Below are positions 10,268 to 19,816 of a stretch of DNA of 64,000 bases, piece by piece. Source of the stretch: Methylorubrum sp. B1-46 (GTDB lineage Bacteria; Pseudomonadota; Alphaproteobacteria; Rhizobiales; Beijerinckiaceae); NCBI RefSeq assembly GCF_021117295.1, contig NZ_CP088247.1:2805001-2869000 (forward strand), read 5' to 3'. The translations under genes were made by a program, and so were the position numbers. The notes beneath the pieces were generated by a model. The model did not search any database. It saw only the letters and a list, made by a program, of their open reading frames with translations, and was not told where the DNA came from. The stretch's first letter is position 1; each line of letters begins with the position of its first letter.

Positions 10268-10474
10268 ATGCCGATAGACCGCAATGAACTTCGCGCAATC
10301 GAGCAGCTTCTGCGTCAAGCGGAGGAGCGCCTCGAGCCGATTGCCACGTTCAGGCAGCGCACGCTGTTGCAGATGAGCTTGTTCGAGTTGCGGCGCAGCC
10401 TCCAGGCCGAGGAAGGGGAAGCAGCCGCTCCAGCCGATACGGACGGGGACGAACCCGACGATCGAGGGGCCTGA
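10268..10474 (+). CDS. Small uncharacterised protein, charged and helical
   Basis: This is a small protein of 68 residues from the ATG at 10268. Longer in-frame starts exist at 10247 and 10211. It reads MPIDRNELRAIEQLLRQAEE and continues as an amphipathic helical segment rich in Glu, Arg and Leu, with an acidic tail ending DEPDDRGA. A GAGG lies 10 bases before 10268. I do not recognise the family and see no transmembrane or metal motif. It lies between the AT-rich block and the convergent cckA. Confidence 0.55.
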   Translation: MPIDRNELRAIEQLLRQAEERLEPIATFRQRTLLQMSLFELRRSLQAEEGEAAAPADTDGDEPDDRGA

Positions 10475-10582
10475 GATCTTCCCATCGATCGAGAGAGCTC
10501 CGGCCGCAGCAACCGCGGCAGAACGGGGCGACGCACAGGCGCTTCGCTCCGTCCAGCGCTCACTTTCGCTTTCCGGTCGAGA

Positions 10583-13318
10583 TCAGCTCGCCATCGTGCG
10601 CTTCACCATCTCGACGAGCTGCTTCAGGCTGAAGGGCTTGGGCAGGAAGTTGAAGGTCTCGCCCTCGGGCAGATTCTTGCGGAACGCGTCCTCGGCATAA
10701 CCGGAGACGAAGATCACCTTGAGATCGGGATCGTGCTTGCGCAACTCGCGCAGCAAGGTCGGACCGTCCATCTCCGGCATGACGACGTCCGACACCACCA
10801 CATCGATGCCATCGGCATGCTCCTGGATCAGGCGGAGGGCCTCAATCCCCGAAGCGGCCTCGAGCACGGTGTAGCCGCGTGCCGACAGGGCACGGGAATT
10901 GACCGCGCGAACCGGATCCTCGTCCTCGACGAGCAGGACGGTGCCCTGACCGGTATGGTCGGTCGCCGGCTTCGCCGGCGGCTCCGGTGCCCGCGCAACG
11001 GGAGGCGCGGCGTCCGTGTCCGGCTCGGTCCGCTTCGCGTCGGTTGTCTCGACCGATTCGGGCTTCGGCTCCGCCCCATCGGATGGGTCGGGCTTGGCCG
11101 GCGCGGTCGTATCCCGCCCGGCGATCGCGCGGGGCGGCGGCAGCGGCTCGGGCAGCGCTTCGATGCCGGGCTCGTGGCGCGGAAGGTAGATGCGGAAGGT
11201 GGTGCCTTCGCCGACTTGCGATTGCACGTCGATGGCGCCGCCCGACTGGTTGACGATGCCGAACACCGTCGAGAGCCCGAGCCCGGTGCCCTTGCCGATC
11301 TCCTTGGTCGTGAAGAACGGCTCGAAGATTTTCTGGCGCACCTCGGGTGGGATGCCCTCGCCGGTATCGGTCACCTCGATCATGACGTGATCGCCCGCCG
11401 GAATCCCGACCGGACGCTCGCCGTCGACTGGGCAGTTGGCGGTGCGGATCGTCAGGCTGCCGCCGCCCGGCATGGCATCGCGGGCGTTGACCGCGAGGTT
11501 CACGATCACCTGCTCGAACTGATTCACGTCGGCCTTGATCGGCCAGATCTCGCGCCCGTGGCGGAAATCGAGCTGCACGCGCTCGCCGAGCAGGCGCTTG
11601 AGCAGCAGCGTCAGGTCGGAGAGCGCCTCGCCGACATCCATCACCTCCGGTCGCAGGGTCTGGCGGCGGGAGAAGGCCAGCAGTTGGCGCACCAGGGACG
11701 CGGCCCGGTTCGCGTTCTGCTTGATCTGCATGATGTCCTGGAAGGCGTGGTCTGTCGGCCGGTGGCTGGCGAGCAGCAGATCCGAGTAGCCGATGATCGC
11801 CTGGAGCACGTTGTTGAAGTCGTGGGCAATGCCGCCGGCAAGCTGGCCCACGGTGTCCATCTTCTGGGTCTGGGCGACCTGTTGCTCCAGTTGGCGCTGA
11901 GCGGTGGTGTCGAGGGCGTAGAGGATCACCCGCTCGCGGTCGCCGTCGCCGGTGGCCTTGCCCTCGGCATCCTGGCCTTGCGTCCCGTCGGCATCCGCCG
12001 GGCTCATCCAGACGCGGGCCGAGCGCTCGCCGGGACCGGACAGGCCGACTTCGATCGGATCGAGGCCGCCGAAACCGTTGGCGGCGCGGGCCAGCGCGCC
12101 CTCGATGGCGCCGCGGTCGCGCTCCAGCACGGCGTCGCGCATCATCGGGTCCGGCGCATCGCGGCCGGCTTCCGCCGCCGGCTGGCGCGGCATGCCGGCG
12201 AACAGCCGCACGAACGAGGTGTTGGCGCGGATGACGCGGCCGTCGCGGTCGAGGGTGGCGATGGCGATCGGGCTGTTGTTGAGAAAGCGGGCCAGCCGCA
12301 CCTCCGCCGCGCGCTGCGGCTCGTCGGAATCCGAGCCGGCGGAGCGGTTGAGCACGAAGGTGCGCGAGGGGCCGGGCGCCCCGTCCTGCCCGTAGGCGAC
12401 GCGGTGGTAGAGCCGGGTCGGGAGGGGCTGACCGTTGCGGCGGCGCAAGTCGATGTCGTAGCGATCGGTGCGCACCTCGCCGGGCAATCCAGGAGCGGCC
12501 GTGAGCATGTCGGCGCCGGGCGCGATCTCCAAGAGCTTCAGCCCGCCGGAACCCACCGTGGCGAGGTCGTAGCCGAGCCAGGAGGCAAGCGTCGCATTCA
12601 TGTAGACGATCGAGCCGGCCGCATCGATCGAGAGGAAGCCGGCCGGCGCGTGATCGAGATAATCGATCGCGTGCTGCAGCTCCTGGAAGACGTTCTCCTG
12701 GCGCTCGCGCTCGTGGGTGATGTCGCTCACCGTCCAGAGAGCCGCGGAGCCGCGGTGGCGCGGGATCGGCCGCACCGCGATGCGGTACCAAGCGAAGTCG
12801 CGATCCGGCGCGCCGCCCGGCGGGGGCGACATCCGGATCTCTTCCGCGTAGGCGCGGTCGTCGCGGGAGGCCTGGGCGAGCCGGTAGACGGCCTCCGACA
12901 CCTCGGGCGCCCCGACGAAGATGCGCTCGATCGAGCGGAGGTTCGAAAAGCTGTCGCCGCCCGCAAGGCGCATATAGGCCTCGTTGGCGTAGATCATCCG
13001 CCCGTTATCCTCGACGACGAGCTTGCCCTCGGGGGCCGCATCGACGATGGCGCGGGTGATGTCGTCGCGGGCGGCCGGGCCGGCGAGCTGCAGCGCGCCG
13101 ATGGCCAGGGCGAACAGGAAGAACACGCCCGCCATGGCGAGCAGCGCCAGCAGGGCGAGGATGAGCGGCTGCGCCTGCTCGTTGGCGACGAACGACAGCC
13201 CGACCGCCGCGCCGACGAGCAGCCCCGCCAGCATCAGCAGCAGGCCGACCCGGCCGGGCCGTTCCGAACGATCGATCGAACCGGACGCCGGCACCGCTGG
13301 TCCGCTGACCTCAGCCAT
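10583..13318 (-). CDS. cckA: Cell-cycle hybrid sensor histidine kinase CckA
   Basis: CckA is the membrane kinase/phosphatase that feeds phosphate through ChpT to CtrA and controls cell-cycle and motility genes in alphaproteobacteria. The 911-residue protein has two N-terminal membrane segments (about 24-44 and 52-76), PAS-type domains across about 90-480, a HisKA H-box [19 protein letters not shown], and an HATPase with [10 protein letters not shown] and [12 protein letters not shown] Pro/Ala linker follows, then a C-terminal receiver ([11 protein letters not shown], phospho-acceptor Asp in [12 protein letters not shown], Lys in FLPKPF). It lies directly downstream of flhB on the same strand, a common alphaproteobacterial neighbourhood. 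Confidence 0.93.
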   Translation of the reverse strand: MAEVSGPAVPASGSIDRSERPGRVGLLLMLAGLLVGAAVGLSFVANEQAQPLILALLALLAMAGVFFLFALAIGALQLAGPAARDDITRAIVDAAPEGKLVVEDNGRMIYANEAYMRLAGGDSFSNLRSIERIFVGAPEVSEAVYRLAQASRDDRAYAEEIRMSPPPGGAPDRDFAWYRIAVRPIPRHRGSAALWTVSDITHERERQENVFQELQHAIDYLDHAPAGFLSIDAAGSIVYMNATLASWLGYDLATVGSGGLKLLEIAPGADMLTAAPGLPGEVRTDRYDIDLRRRNGQPLPTRLYHRVAYGQDGAPGPSRTFVLNRSAGSDSDEPQRAAEVRLARFLNNSPIAIATLDRDGRVIRANTSFVRLFAGMPRQPAAEAGRDAPDPMMRDAVLERDRGAIEGALARAANGFGGLDPIEVGLSGPGERSARVWMSPADADGTQGQDAEGKATGDGDRERVILYALDTTAQRQLEQQVAQTQKMDTVGQLAGGIAHDFNNVLQAIIGYSDLLLASHRPTDHAFQDIMQIKQNANRAASLVRQLLAFSRRQTLRPEVMDVGEALSDLTLLLKRLLGERVQLDFRHGREIWPIKADVNQFEQVIVNLAVNARDAMPGGGSLTIRTANCPVDGERPVGIPAGDHVMIEVTDTGEGIPPEVRQKIFEPFFTTKEIGKGTGLGLSTVFGIVNQSGGAIDVQSQVGEGTTFRIYLPRHEPGIEALPEPLPPPRAIAGRDTTAPAKPDPSDGAEPKPESVETTDAKRTEPDTDAAPPVARAPEPPAKPATDHTGQGTVLLVEDEDPVRAVNSRALSARGYTVLEAASGIEALRLIQEHADGIDVVVSDVVMPEMDGPTLLRELRKHDPDLKVIFVSGYAEDAFRKNLPEGETFNFLPKPFSLKQLVEMVKRTMAS

Positions 13319-13491
13319 CAGGCCCTACCCATCCCTCGCACATGGCCGCCACCCTTTGGCCGCCGCACTCGCTGCTTCGAGCCCTGTGGGTCGTCAACCG
13401 CCGCGCCTTGTGCCGGAGCATTGCCGGACAATGGTGCATAAACCGTGGCGCCTGAACGACTTCGCCGTCCCATGCGGAACAGAAATCCGCC

Positions 13492-14559
13492 TCAGGCGGC
13501 CCGGCGGCGCAGGCGAAGCACGAAACCGATCACTTCTGCAACTGCGCGATAGTGCTCGGCGGGAATCTCCTGATCGATCTCAACCGTGGCATGCAGGGCG
13601 CGGGCGAGCGGCGGGTTCTCCAGCACCGGCACGTCGTGGTCGGCGGCGACCGCGCGGATGCGCAAGGCCAGCGAGTCGACGCCTTTGGCGACGCAAATGG
13701 GCGCGGCCATGCCGGTCTCGTAGCGCAGGGCCACGGCGAAGTGGGTCGGGTTCGTCACCACCACGGTCGCGGTGGGCACGGCGGCCATCATCCGCTTCTT
13801 CACCCGCGCCTGGCGCAACTGACGCACCCGGGCCTTCACCTCGGGGCTGCCCTCGCTCTCCTTGTGCTCCTGCTTCATCTCTTCCTTGGTCATGCGCAGG
13901 CGCGTGTGCCAGCGGTGGCGCTGATACAGCGCGTCGCTGAGGGCGATGGCGGCGTAAATGGCGAGCGTGCCGCCCATCATCTTGAGCGCGAGGGTGAGGG
14001 TGCCCTGAAGCGCCGCACCCGGATCGAGTTGGGCGAAGGATTCCGCCCGGTCGTGCTCGTTCCACAGGATCGCCCCGGCGACCGCACCGACCACGATGAT
14101 CTTGGCGAGTCCCTTGCCGAAATTGACCCAGGCATCGGTGCCGAGCAGTCGCTTGGCCCCGGCCATCGGCGAGATGCGCGAGAATTTCGGCATCAGGCTC
14201 TCGGCGGTGAAGATCGGCCGGTGCTGGATCAGGCCGGCGGCGAGGGCCGCGAGCATGGCGATGCCGAGCGGCACGGCGAGCGCCTTGGCGCAGACCCAAC
14301 CCGCGCGGAAGGCGACGCCGAGATAGGTGCCCCCATCCGAGGACAGGCTGCCGGCATGTTCGAGGAAGCCGCGCATGTCGCGGGTCAGCCCCTCGGCCAC
14401 GGGGCGGGCCGAGAGCATCAGGGCGAGGGTGAAGGCCGCCAGGATGAAGAAGGTGTTGATCTCGGGGGAGTTCGGGACGTCGCCGCGCTCGATCGCCTGC
14501 TCGATGCGCCGTGGCGTCGGGTCTTCGGTCTTGTCCTCGTCGTCGGTCTCGTCGGACAC
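13492..14559 (-). CDS. flhB: Flagellar type III export protein FlhB
   Basis: FlhB is the substrate-specificity switch of the flagellar export gate in the inner membrane. The 355-residue protein has four membrane segments between about 33 and 215, a charged linker, and the autocleavage motif NPTH at residues 270-273. The N-terminus is acidic (DETDDEDKTEDPTPRR), as is usual. The last 15 residues are arginine-rich. It is the last flagellar gene of the operon, about 40 bases after fliR. Confidence 0.96.
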   Translation of the reverse strand: MSDETDDEDKTEDPTPRRIEQAIERGDVPNSPEINTFFILAAFTLALMLSARPVAEGLTRDMRGFLEHAGSLSSDGGTYLGVAFRAGWVCAKALAVPLGIAMLAALAAGLIQHRPIFTAESLMPKFSRISPMAGAKRLLGTDAWVNFGKGLAKIIVVGAVAGAILWNEHDRAESFAQLDPGAALQGTLTLALKMMGGTLAIYAAIALSDALYQRHRWHTRLRMTKEEMKQEHKESEGSPEVKARVRQLRQARVKKRMMAAVPTATVVVTNPTHFAVALRYETGMAAPICVAKGVDSLALRIRAVAADHDVPVLENPPLARALHATVEIDQEIPAEHYRAVAEVIGFVLRLRRRAA

Positions 14560-14598
14560 CGGCTCAGGCTCCCCCGTTCCGGATCGATGCGCGGACGC

Positions 14599-15378
14599 TC
14601 AGCGCCCGAGGAACGCTCCGAGATAGCGGCCGAGATCGTCCAGGAACAGCCCCATGACGAGGCCTAGCGCGCCGACGAGCAGCATCATGCCGATCAGCAC
14701 CGAGGCGGGCACGGCGAGGAAGAAGACCTGCAATTGCGGCATCAGCCGGGAGAGCACGCCGAGCCCGAGATTGAACAGGATGCCGAAGACGATGAAGGGC
14801 CCGGAGATCCGCACCGCCAGGGCGAAGCCGCGGCTGAAGGCGTCGAGGGCCAGCTTGGCGGCGTCCGCCATGGCCGGCACACCGCTCGGCGGCAGCAGGA
14901 CGTAGCTGCGCCCGATCGCTTCGAGAGCGATGTGGTGCAGGTCGGTCGCCATGATCAGGGTGACGCCGAGCAGGGCCAGGAAGTTTCCGAGCGCGGCCTG
15001 CTGCCCGCCCATCGTCGGATCGATGGTCATGGCGTAGGACAGGCCGAGCTGCTGCGAGATCACCGTGCCGGCCGTCTGCAGAGCGGCGACGATCATGCGC
15101 ACGCACAGGCCCAGCATCAGCCCGATCAGGATCTCGCCGAACAGGAGCCCGATCAGGGCCGGCGCGGCGAGCGCAGCATTGCCCGTCGGCAGCATCGGCC
15201 GCACGGTGGGGAACAGCACCAGCGTCACGAGGAGCGCCAGCGCAAGTCGGATGCGGCCGGCGATGAGCTGCTCGCCCAGGCCCGGCATCAGCATGATCAG
15301 CGTGCCGACCCGGGCGAAGGTGATGAGGAAGGCCGCCGCGAGGCCGGGCAGCAGCAGCAGGTCGAGCGGCGTGGTCAT
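14599..15378 (-). CDS. fliR: Flagellar biosynthetic protein FliR
   Basis: FliR is an export-gate membrane protein assembling with FliP and FliQ. The 259-residue length is typical and the sequence is almost entirely hydrophobic helices, with family features such as FARVGTLIMLMPGLGE near residue 20 and LGLSYAMTIDPTMGGQQ near 112. It is followed by flhB and preceded by fliQ, the standard export-gate order. Confidence 0.95.
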   Translation of the reverse strand: MTTPLDLLLLPGLAAAFLITFARVGTLIMLMPGLGEQLIAGRIRLALALLVTLVLFPTVRPMLPTGNAALAAPALIGLLFGEILIGLMLGLCVRMIVAALQTAGTVISQQLGLSYAMTIDPTMGGQQAALGNFLALLGVTLIMATDLHHIALEAIGRSYVLLPPSGVPAMADAAKLALDAFSRGFALAVRISGPFIVFGILFNLGLGVLSRLMPQLQVFFLAVPASVLIGMMLLVGALGLVMGLFLDDLGRYLGAFLGR

Positions 15379-15423
15379 GCCCGCCCCTCCTACACGCTCG
15401 GCCGGGCCCGCGCTGCCGCTGCA

Positions 15424-15690
15424 TTACCCGCCTGCGGCGATCCGGGCGGCGATCCGCGCCATGTAGGCGGACATGGCATCGCCGATGAAGGGCAGCATCA
15501 GGAGCATCACCCCGAACACCGCGACGATCTTCGGCACGTAGATCAGGGTCTGCTCCTGGATCTGCGTCAGCGCCTGGAACAGCGACACGACCAAGCCGAC
15601 GACGAGGGCGACGATCATCAGCGGGCCGGCCACCTTCAGGAAGACGAAGATGCCGTCACGGGCGATGTCGAGGATGGCGAGGCCGGTCAT
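15424..15690 (-). CDS. fliQ: Flagellar biosynthetic protein FliQ
   Basis: This 88-residue protein has two membrane helices (about 13-37 and 50-74) and belongs to the FliQ export-gate family. The linking segment VSLFQALTQIQEQTL is the family signature. The ATG at 15690 gives MTGLAILDIARDGI. The longer in-frame extension is proline- and alanine-rich and not conserved. fliR starts about 45 bases downstream. Confidence 0.94.
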   Translation of the reverse strand: MTGLAILDIARDGIFVFLKVAGPLMIVALVVGLVVSLFQALTQIQEQTLIYVPKIVAVFGVMLLMLPFIGDAMSAYMARIAARIAAGG

Positions 15691-15756
15691 GGGGCTTTCG
15701 GCTTTGGCTGTGGGCGGCGGTGTTCCCTCTGCCCGCACGCGGGGAGGGGCCAAAAA

Positions 15757-16080
15757 CTAGATCGGCATGCGCATGATCTCTTCGTAGGCCGAGATCACGC
15801 GGTCGCGTACCGCGACCAGGGTCTGGAGGGCGGTCTCGCTCTCGGCCACGGCCGTGACGACATCCACCACGTTGGCCTTGCCCGCCGCCGCCGAGAGGGC
15901 GGCGCGGTCGGCCTGCGCGCCGGATTGGGCCACGCTGTCGAGGCTCTGTTGCAGGAAGCCAGTGAAGCCGCCCGGTGCGGTCAGCCCCTGGGCCATGCCC
16001 TGAGCGGGCTTCGGGGCGCCGGGGCGAGCGAGGCTCTGGGCGGCACCGTAGGCGCCGGCGGCGAAGGCGGAGGTCGTCAT
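15757..16080 (-). CDS. fliE: Flagellar hook-basal body protein FliE
   Basis: FliE joins the MS ring to the proximal rod. The 107-residue protein has a flexible Ala/Gly-rich N-terminus and the conserved C-terminal segment ESETALQTLVAVRDRVISAY followed by EEIMRMPI. The start codon follows the flgC stop by only 5 bases, so the two are probably translationally coupled. Confidence 0.92.
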   Translation of the reverse strand: MTTSAFAAGAYGAAQSLARPGAPKPAQGMAQGLTAPGGFTGFLQQSLDSVAQSGAQADRAALSAAAGKANVVDVVTAVAESETALQTLVAVRDRVISAYEEIMRMPI

Positions 16081-16085
16081 CGGGG

Positions 16086-16496
16086 CTACGCCTTCAGGAT
16101 CTCGAGGGTGCGGGAGATCATCCGCCGCGTGGCGGTCACCATGTTGAGGTTGGCCTCGTAGGAGCGCTGGGCCTCGCGCATGTCCATGTTCTCGATGAGC
16201 CCGTTGACGTTCGGCAGGCGCACCTCACCGCGGGCATCCGCGGCCGGGTTGCCGGGATCATGCTTGGTGCGGAACGGTGTGGGATCGCGCCGCACCCGGC
16301 CGGCTTCGATGACACTGGCGTTCAATTCGCGGTCGAAGCGGCTCGTGAAGGTCGGGATCTTGCGCCGGTAAGGGTCGCCGCCGGCGGTCTGGGCGGTCGA
16401 ATCCGCGTTGGCGATGTTCTCGGCGATGATGCGCATCCGTCCCGACTGCGCCTTCAGGCCGGAGGCGGCGATGCCGAGGCTCTTGAGGAAATCCAT
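16086..16496 (-). CDS. flgC: Flagellar basal-body rod protein FlgC
   Basis: FlgC is a proximal rod subunit. The 136-residue protein shows the N-terminal rod motif MDFLKSLGIAASGLKAQSGR with RIIAENIANADST, and the C-terminal segment RSYEANLNMVTATRRM. These are the paired helices of the rod/hook family. It sits 21 bases after flgB and 5 bases before fliE. Confidence 0.95.
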   Translation of the reverse strand: MDFLKSLGIAASGLKAQSGRMRIIAENIANADSTAQTAGGDPYRRKIPTFTSRFDRELNASVIEAGRVRRDPTPFRTKHDPGNPAADARGEVRLPNVNGLIENMDMREAQRSYEANLNMVTATRRMISRTLEILKA

Positions 16497-16517
16497 GACG
16501 GTCTCCGCTTACCCGCT

Positions 16518-16934
16518 TCAGCGCTTGCCGACGGCGATCTTCAGGGCGTCGAGGCTCTTCTGGTAGAGCGTGGCGACGAGCTGATAGTCGGCTTGGTTGT
16601 CACCGGCCTTCATCATCTCCTCCTCGAGATTCACCCCGTTGCCGGAGGGTCGGACCTCGAAGCCCTTGAAGCGGCGAGGGTCGGCATTCGGCCCGGCGCT
16701 CGCCGACAGGCCGATATGCCCGGAAGCGGTGCGGGCGAGGCCATCGCCGCCGACGGAGGCTCCGAGCGGGGCGGCAAGGCCGGCGGAGCCGGCCGAGGGC
16801 TCGGCCAGGTCGCGCGGGCGAAACCCCGCCATGTCGGCATTGGCGACGTTCTCGGCGAGGAGGCCTTGGCGCGCCTGATGCCAGTGCATCCGGGTGCGCA
16901 GCATGCCGAGCAGGGGCAGGTCGGTGAGCGACAT
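16518..16934 (-). CDS. flgB: Flagellar basal-body rod protein FlgB
   Basis: FlgB is a proximal rod subunit and first gene of this operon. The 138-residue protein has the N-terminal LLAENVANADMAGFRPRDL motif and the C-terminal region NLEEEMMKAGDNQADYQLV with YQKSLDALKIAVGK. The start at 16934 gives MSLTDLPLLGML. A CtrA-type box lies 83 bases upstream of the start codon. Confidence 0.95.
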   Translation of the reverse strand: MSLTDLPLLGMLRTRMHWHQARQGLLAENVANADMAGFRPRDLAEPSAGSAGLAAPLGASVGGDGLARTASGHIGLSASAGPNADPRRFKGFEVRPSGNGVNLEEEMMKAGDNQADYQLVATLYQKSLDALKIAVGKR

Positions 16935-17016
16935 GGTGCCTCGGAGCCGGCGCGGCGGGCGATGAAAGTCGAAGGAGCCGCAGATCCGGACCCGGCAGAA
17001 ACTGCCGCCAACATGG

Positions 17017-17032
17017 TTAAGGAGCCGTTAAC
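17017..17032. promoter_or_regulatory. Candidate CtrA box in the flgB/fliO divergent region
   Basis: The sequence is TTAA-GGAGCCG-TTAAC, an exact TTAA-N7-TTAAC, the full CtrA consensus of alphaproteobacteria. It lies between the divergent flgB operon and the fliO-like gene. CtrA control of early flagellar operons is established in Caulobacter and seen in relatives. Confidence 0.7.
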
Positions 17033-17268
17033 CCGGCAAATCCTGCCGCGTGCTCACAGTGCCGCACGGCACGTTTCAGGTGCAGAAAGCTCGGTTTCGA
17101 CCCCACCGAGTTGTTAACGAAGTGTCAGCCTTTGTTGCCGGGCAGCGAGCCGGAGGCGATAATCGCCTTCTGTATTGCGTGGGGCCGAGTTCGCGTCGCC
17201 CGCCGGCTCCAGTCGCTGCTGGGCGCCGCGCGCCGACACCGGAGCCCCGACTACGAAAGACGCAGGTC

Positions 17269-18600
17269 TTGCAAGCGTTCTTCAGTTCCGAGGGCTCCTA
17301 CGCCCTGCAGTTCCTGGTGATCTTTCTCGTCATCCTGGTGCTGTTCCTGATCGCGGCGCTGCTGTTCATGCGGCTCTCCGGGCGCGGCCTTACCCTCTCG
17401 GCGGGGGCAGGTGGTCGCGGGCGCCAGCCGCGGCTCGGCATCGTCGACATCTACGAACTCGACCGGCAGCGGCAGCTCATCCTGCTGCGGCGGGACAACG
17501 TGGAGCATCTGCTGCTCGTCGGCGGCCCCAACGACGTCGTGGTCGAGCGCCATATCCAGCGCGGCGCAGGGAGCCGCTACGCCGCGGAGGGCGCTGTCCG
17601 CGCGGGCGAGATCGGCGCCGCCGAACCCGGCGGCCTGGAACCGCCGCGCACCGACCCGTTCCTCGACTCGCCGATGCCCCCGACCTTCGCGATGCCGGAG
17701 GTGGTGCCGCCCGCCGTTCCCGGCGCGCCGCCCGCGACCGACCGGGCTCCGCCCCTCGATCCCGATCTGTTCGAGCCCGAGATCTCGCCCGCCGACGCAC
17801 CTTCCCGGCCGGTCACGCCGGTGAGCCGCCTGATGCGGCGCACGGCGCCGCCCGTGGTCAGCCCGCGCCCGGAGCCCGCTTCCCAACGCAACCCTCGACC
17901 GGACGCAGCGGTAGCGCCGGAGCCCGTATCCGAGCCGGCCCCGATTATGGCGAGCCGTGAACCGAGAGCGGTCGATCCGGCGGTTCTCTCCGACATGGCA
18001 CGCCAGCTCCAGGTGGCGCTGAAGCGTCCCTCGTCCGCCGTCACGCCGCCGCCCGCCGGTGCCCCCGAAACACCGCCGCCGGCCCTGAAGCCGGCCGAGC
18101 CGGCACCCTCCGAACCCGATCCCGTGGCGGCCGCGATGGCTGCCGTGGCGGCGCCCCGGTCGGTCGAGCCCGTCCGCTCGGCGCCACCGGCGTCCGTTGT
18201 GCCGACGCCCGTCCCGGCCAAGCCGGAACCGCCGCCGCAGGCCGAGCCGAGACCAGAGCTTCGGCCCGAGCCGAAGCCGGCGGCGTCCGCCAAGCCCGTC
18301 GCGCCGCCGCAATTCGTGGCGCCGTCCAGACCCGAACCGGTCAAGCCTGAATCTCCCAGATCCGAGTCGGCCAAGCCCGAATCTCCCAGGCCCGAAACTC
18401 CTAGGCCGGAGTCTTCCAGGCCCGAGTCTCCCAAGTCCGAGCCGTTCAGGCCCGGAGCCGCGAGACCCGAGCCGCCGAAGAGCGAGCCGAAGGCCGAATC
18501 AACGGAGCCGCCCGCCGGGGGCCAGAACCCGTTCTCGGTGGAGGAAATCGAGGCGGAGTTCGCGCGGCTCCTCGGGCGCCCGCTCGACAGCAAGAACTGA
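17269..18600 (+). CDS. fliO: FliO-like flagellar biosynthesis protein with long Pro/Glu-rich tail
   Basis: The supported part begins near a TTG at 17269 (VLQAFFSSEGSYALQ). The frame is open back to a GTG at 17050, but that extension is arginine-rich and unstructured. A single membrane helix (LVIFLVILVLFLIAALLF) is followed by a compact domain DIYELDRQRQLILLRRDNVE leading to LLLVGGPNDVVVE, typical of alphaproteobacterial FliO. After about residue 120 the protein is a 300-residue Pro/Ala/Glu tail with tandem PESPRPE-like repeats near the C-terminus, ending in an amphipathic helix (EEIEAEFARLLGR). It is divergent from flgB. The family assignment is good; the start is uncertain. Confidence 0.75.
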   Translation: MQAFFSSEGSYALQFLVIFLVILVLFLIAALLFMRLSGRGLTLSAGAGGRGRQPRLGIVDIYELDRQRQLILLRRDNVEHLLLVGGPNDVVVERHIQRGAGSRYAAEGAVRAGEIGAAEPGGLEPPRTDPFLDSPMPPTFAMPEVVPPAVPGAPPATDRAPPLDPDLFEPEISPADAPSRPVTPVSRLMRRTAPPVVSPRPEPASQRNPRPDAAVAPEPVSEPAPIMASREPRAVDPAVLSDMARQLQVALKRPSSAVTPPPAGAPETPPPALKPAEPAPSEPDPVAAAMAAVAAPRSVEPVRSAPPASVVPTPVPAKPEPPPQAEPRPELRPEPKPAASAKPVAPPQFVAPSRPEPVKPESPRSESAKPESPRPETPRPESSRPESPKSEPFRPGAARPEPPKSEPKAESTEPPAGGQNPFSVEEIEAEFARLLGRPLDSKN

Positions 18601-18721
18601 GACCGACAAGGTCGGGCAAACGATCGGGCGAGCGATCGGGTCGGCTCGTCGCTCCGGGCACCGCCGGATCCTCGCGGCCGGGGAGGATGGCCTGCGTCGT
18701 GAGTTATGAGGCAGGCGTGGC

Positions 18722-19816
18722 ATGGAGGCGCTGGTCGTTGGAGCCGGGGTGGTCGGGCTCGCAGTCGCGCGGGCCCTCGCCCTACGCGGCGCCTCGGTCA
18801 TCCTCGCCGAGGCGGCCGCGGCGATCGGCACGGGTGTGTCCGCCCGCAGCTCGGAGGTGATCCACGGCGGGATGTATTACCCGCCGGGCTCACTCCGCGC
18901 CCGCCATTGCGTGGAAGGGCGCCACCGCCTCGTCGGCTTCTGCGAAAGTCACGGTGTGCCCTACCGGCTCTGCGGCAAGCTCATCGTGGCCACGCGGGAG
19001 GCGGAGCACTCGGCGCTCGAAACAATCTGTCTGCGCGGCGCCGCGAACGGGGTCGAGGACCTTCGGCTGCTCGACCGGGCCGAAGCCGCCGCCCTGGAGC
19101 CGGCCCTGTCCTGCGTCGCCGCGCTCCATTCGCCCGCGACCGGAATCGTCGACAGCCATGCCCTGATGCTCGCCCTCCTCGGCGATCTCGACGATGCCGG
19201 CGGCGTGCTGGCCCTCCATACCCCGATCGAATCCGCCGAGCGGCGGGACGGGCGATGGCACGTCCGGTTCGGCGGCGTGGCACCGGGCACGCTGCAGGTC
19301 GACGGTCTCGTCAACGCCGCCGGCCTCGGCGCTCAATCCCTCGCCCGACGGATCGAGGGTTTGGCGCCCACTTGCGTGCCCCGTCAGGTGCTGGCCAAGG
19401 GCAGCTATTTCGGGTGCGGCGGCAAGCCGGCCTTCACGCGACTGATCTACCCGGCGCCGGTCGAGGGTGGCCTGGGCATCCACCTGACCCTGGATCTTGC
19501 CGGCCGCATGCGGTTCGGCCCCGACGTCGAGTGGGTGAACGAGCCGGACTACACCGTCGATCCGGCGCGCGCCGCAGGCTTCGAGGCGGCGATCCGGCGC
19601 TACTGGCCCGGCCTGCCGGACGGGCGTTTGATGCCCGACTACGCCGGCATCCGCACGAAACTCAGCGGCCCCGGCGAGCCGGCGGCGGATTTCCGCATCG
19701 ACGGCCCGCCCGAGCACGGGCTGCCGGGGCTGGTTCAGCTTTTCGGGATCGAGAGTCCAGGTCTGACCTCCTCGCTCTCCCTCGCTGAGGACGTGGCCGA
19801 TCGACTGATGGCGTGA
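18722..19816 (+). CDS. FAD-dependent oxidoreductase, DAO/L-2-hydroxyglutarate oxidase-like
   Basis: This 364-residue protein has the dinucleotide fold VVGAGVVGLAVARALA at the N-terminus, then ARSSEVIHGGMYYPPGS. The latter is characteristic of the L-2-hydroxyglutarate dehydrogenase/LhgO-like branch of the DAO family. The C-terminal part shows YAGIRTKLSG and the FAD-contacting GIESPGLTSSLSLAE. The likely reaction is oxidation of a 2-hydroxyacid or amino acid with electron transfer to quinone or oxygen; the substrate is not determined. Its stop abuts the convergent transglutaminase-like gene. Confidence 0.85.
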   Translation: MEALVVGAGVVGLAVARALALRGASVILAEAAAAIGTGVSARSSEVIHGGMYYPPGSLRARHCVEGRHRLVGFCESHGVPYRLCGKLIVATREAEHSALETICLRGAANGVEDLRLLDRAEAAALEPALSCVAALHSPATGIVDSHALMLALLGDLDDAGGVLALHTPIESAERRDGRWHVRFGGVAPGTLQVDGLVNAAGLGAQSLARRIEGLAPTCVPRQVLAKGSYFGCGGKPAFTRLIYPAPVEGGLGIHLTLDLAGRMRFGPDVEWVNEPDYTVDPARAAGFEAAIRRYWPGLPDGRLMPDYAGIRTKLSGPGEPAADFRIDGPPEHGLPGLVQLFGIESPGLTSSLSLAEDVADRLMA

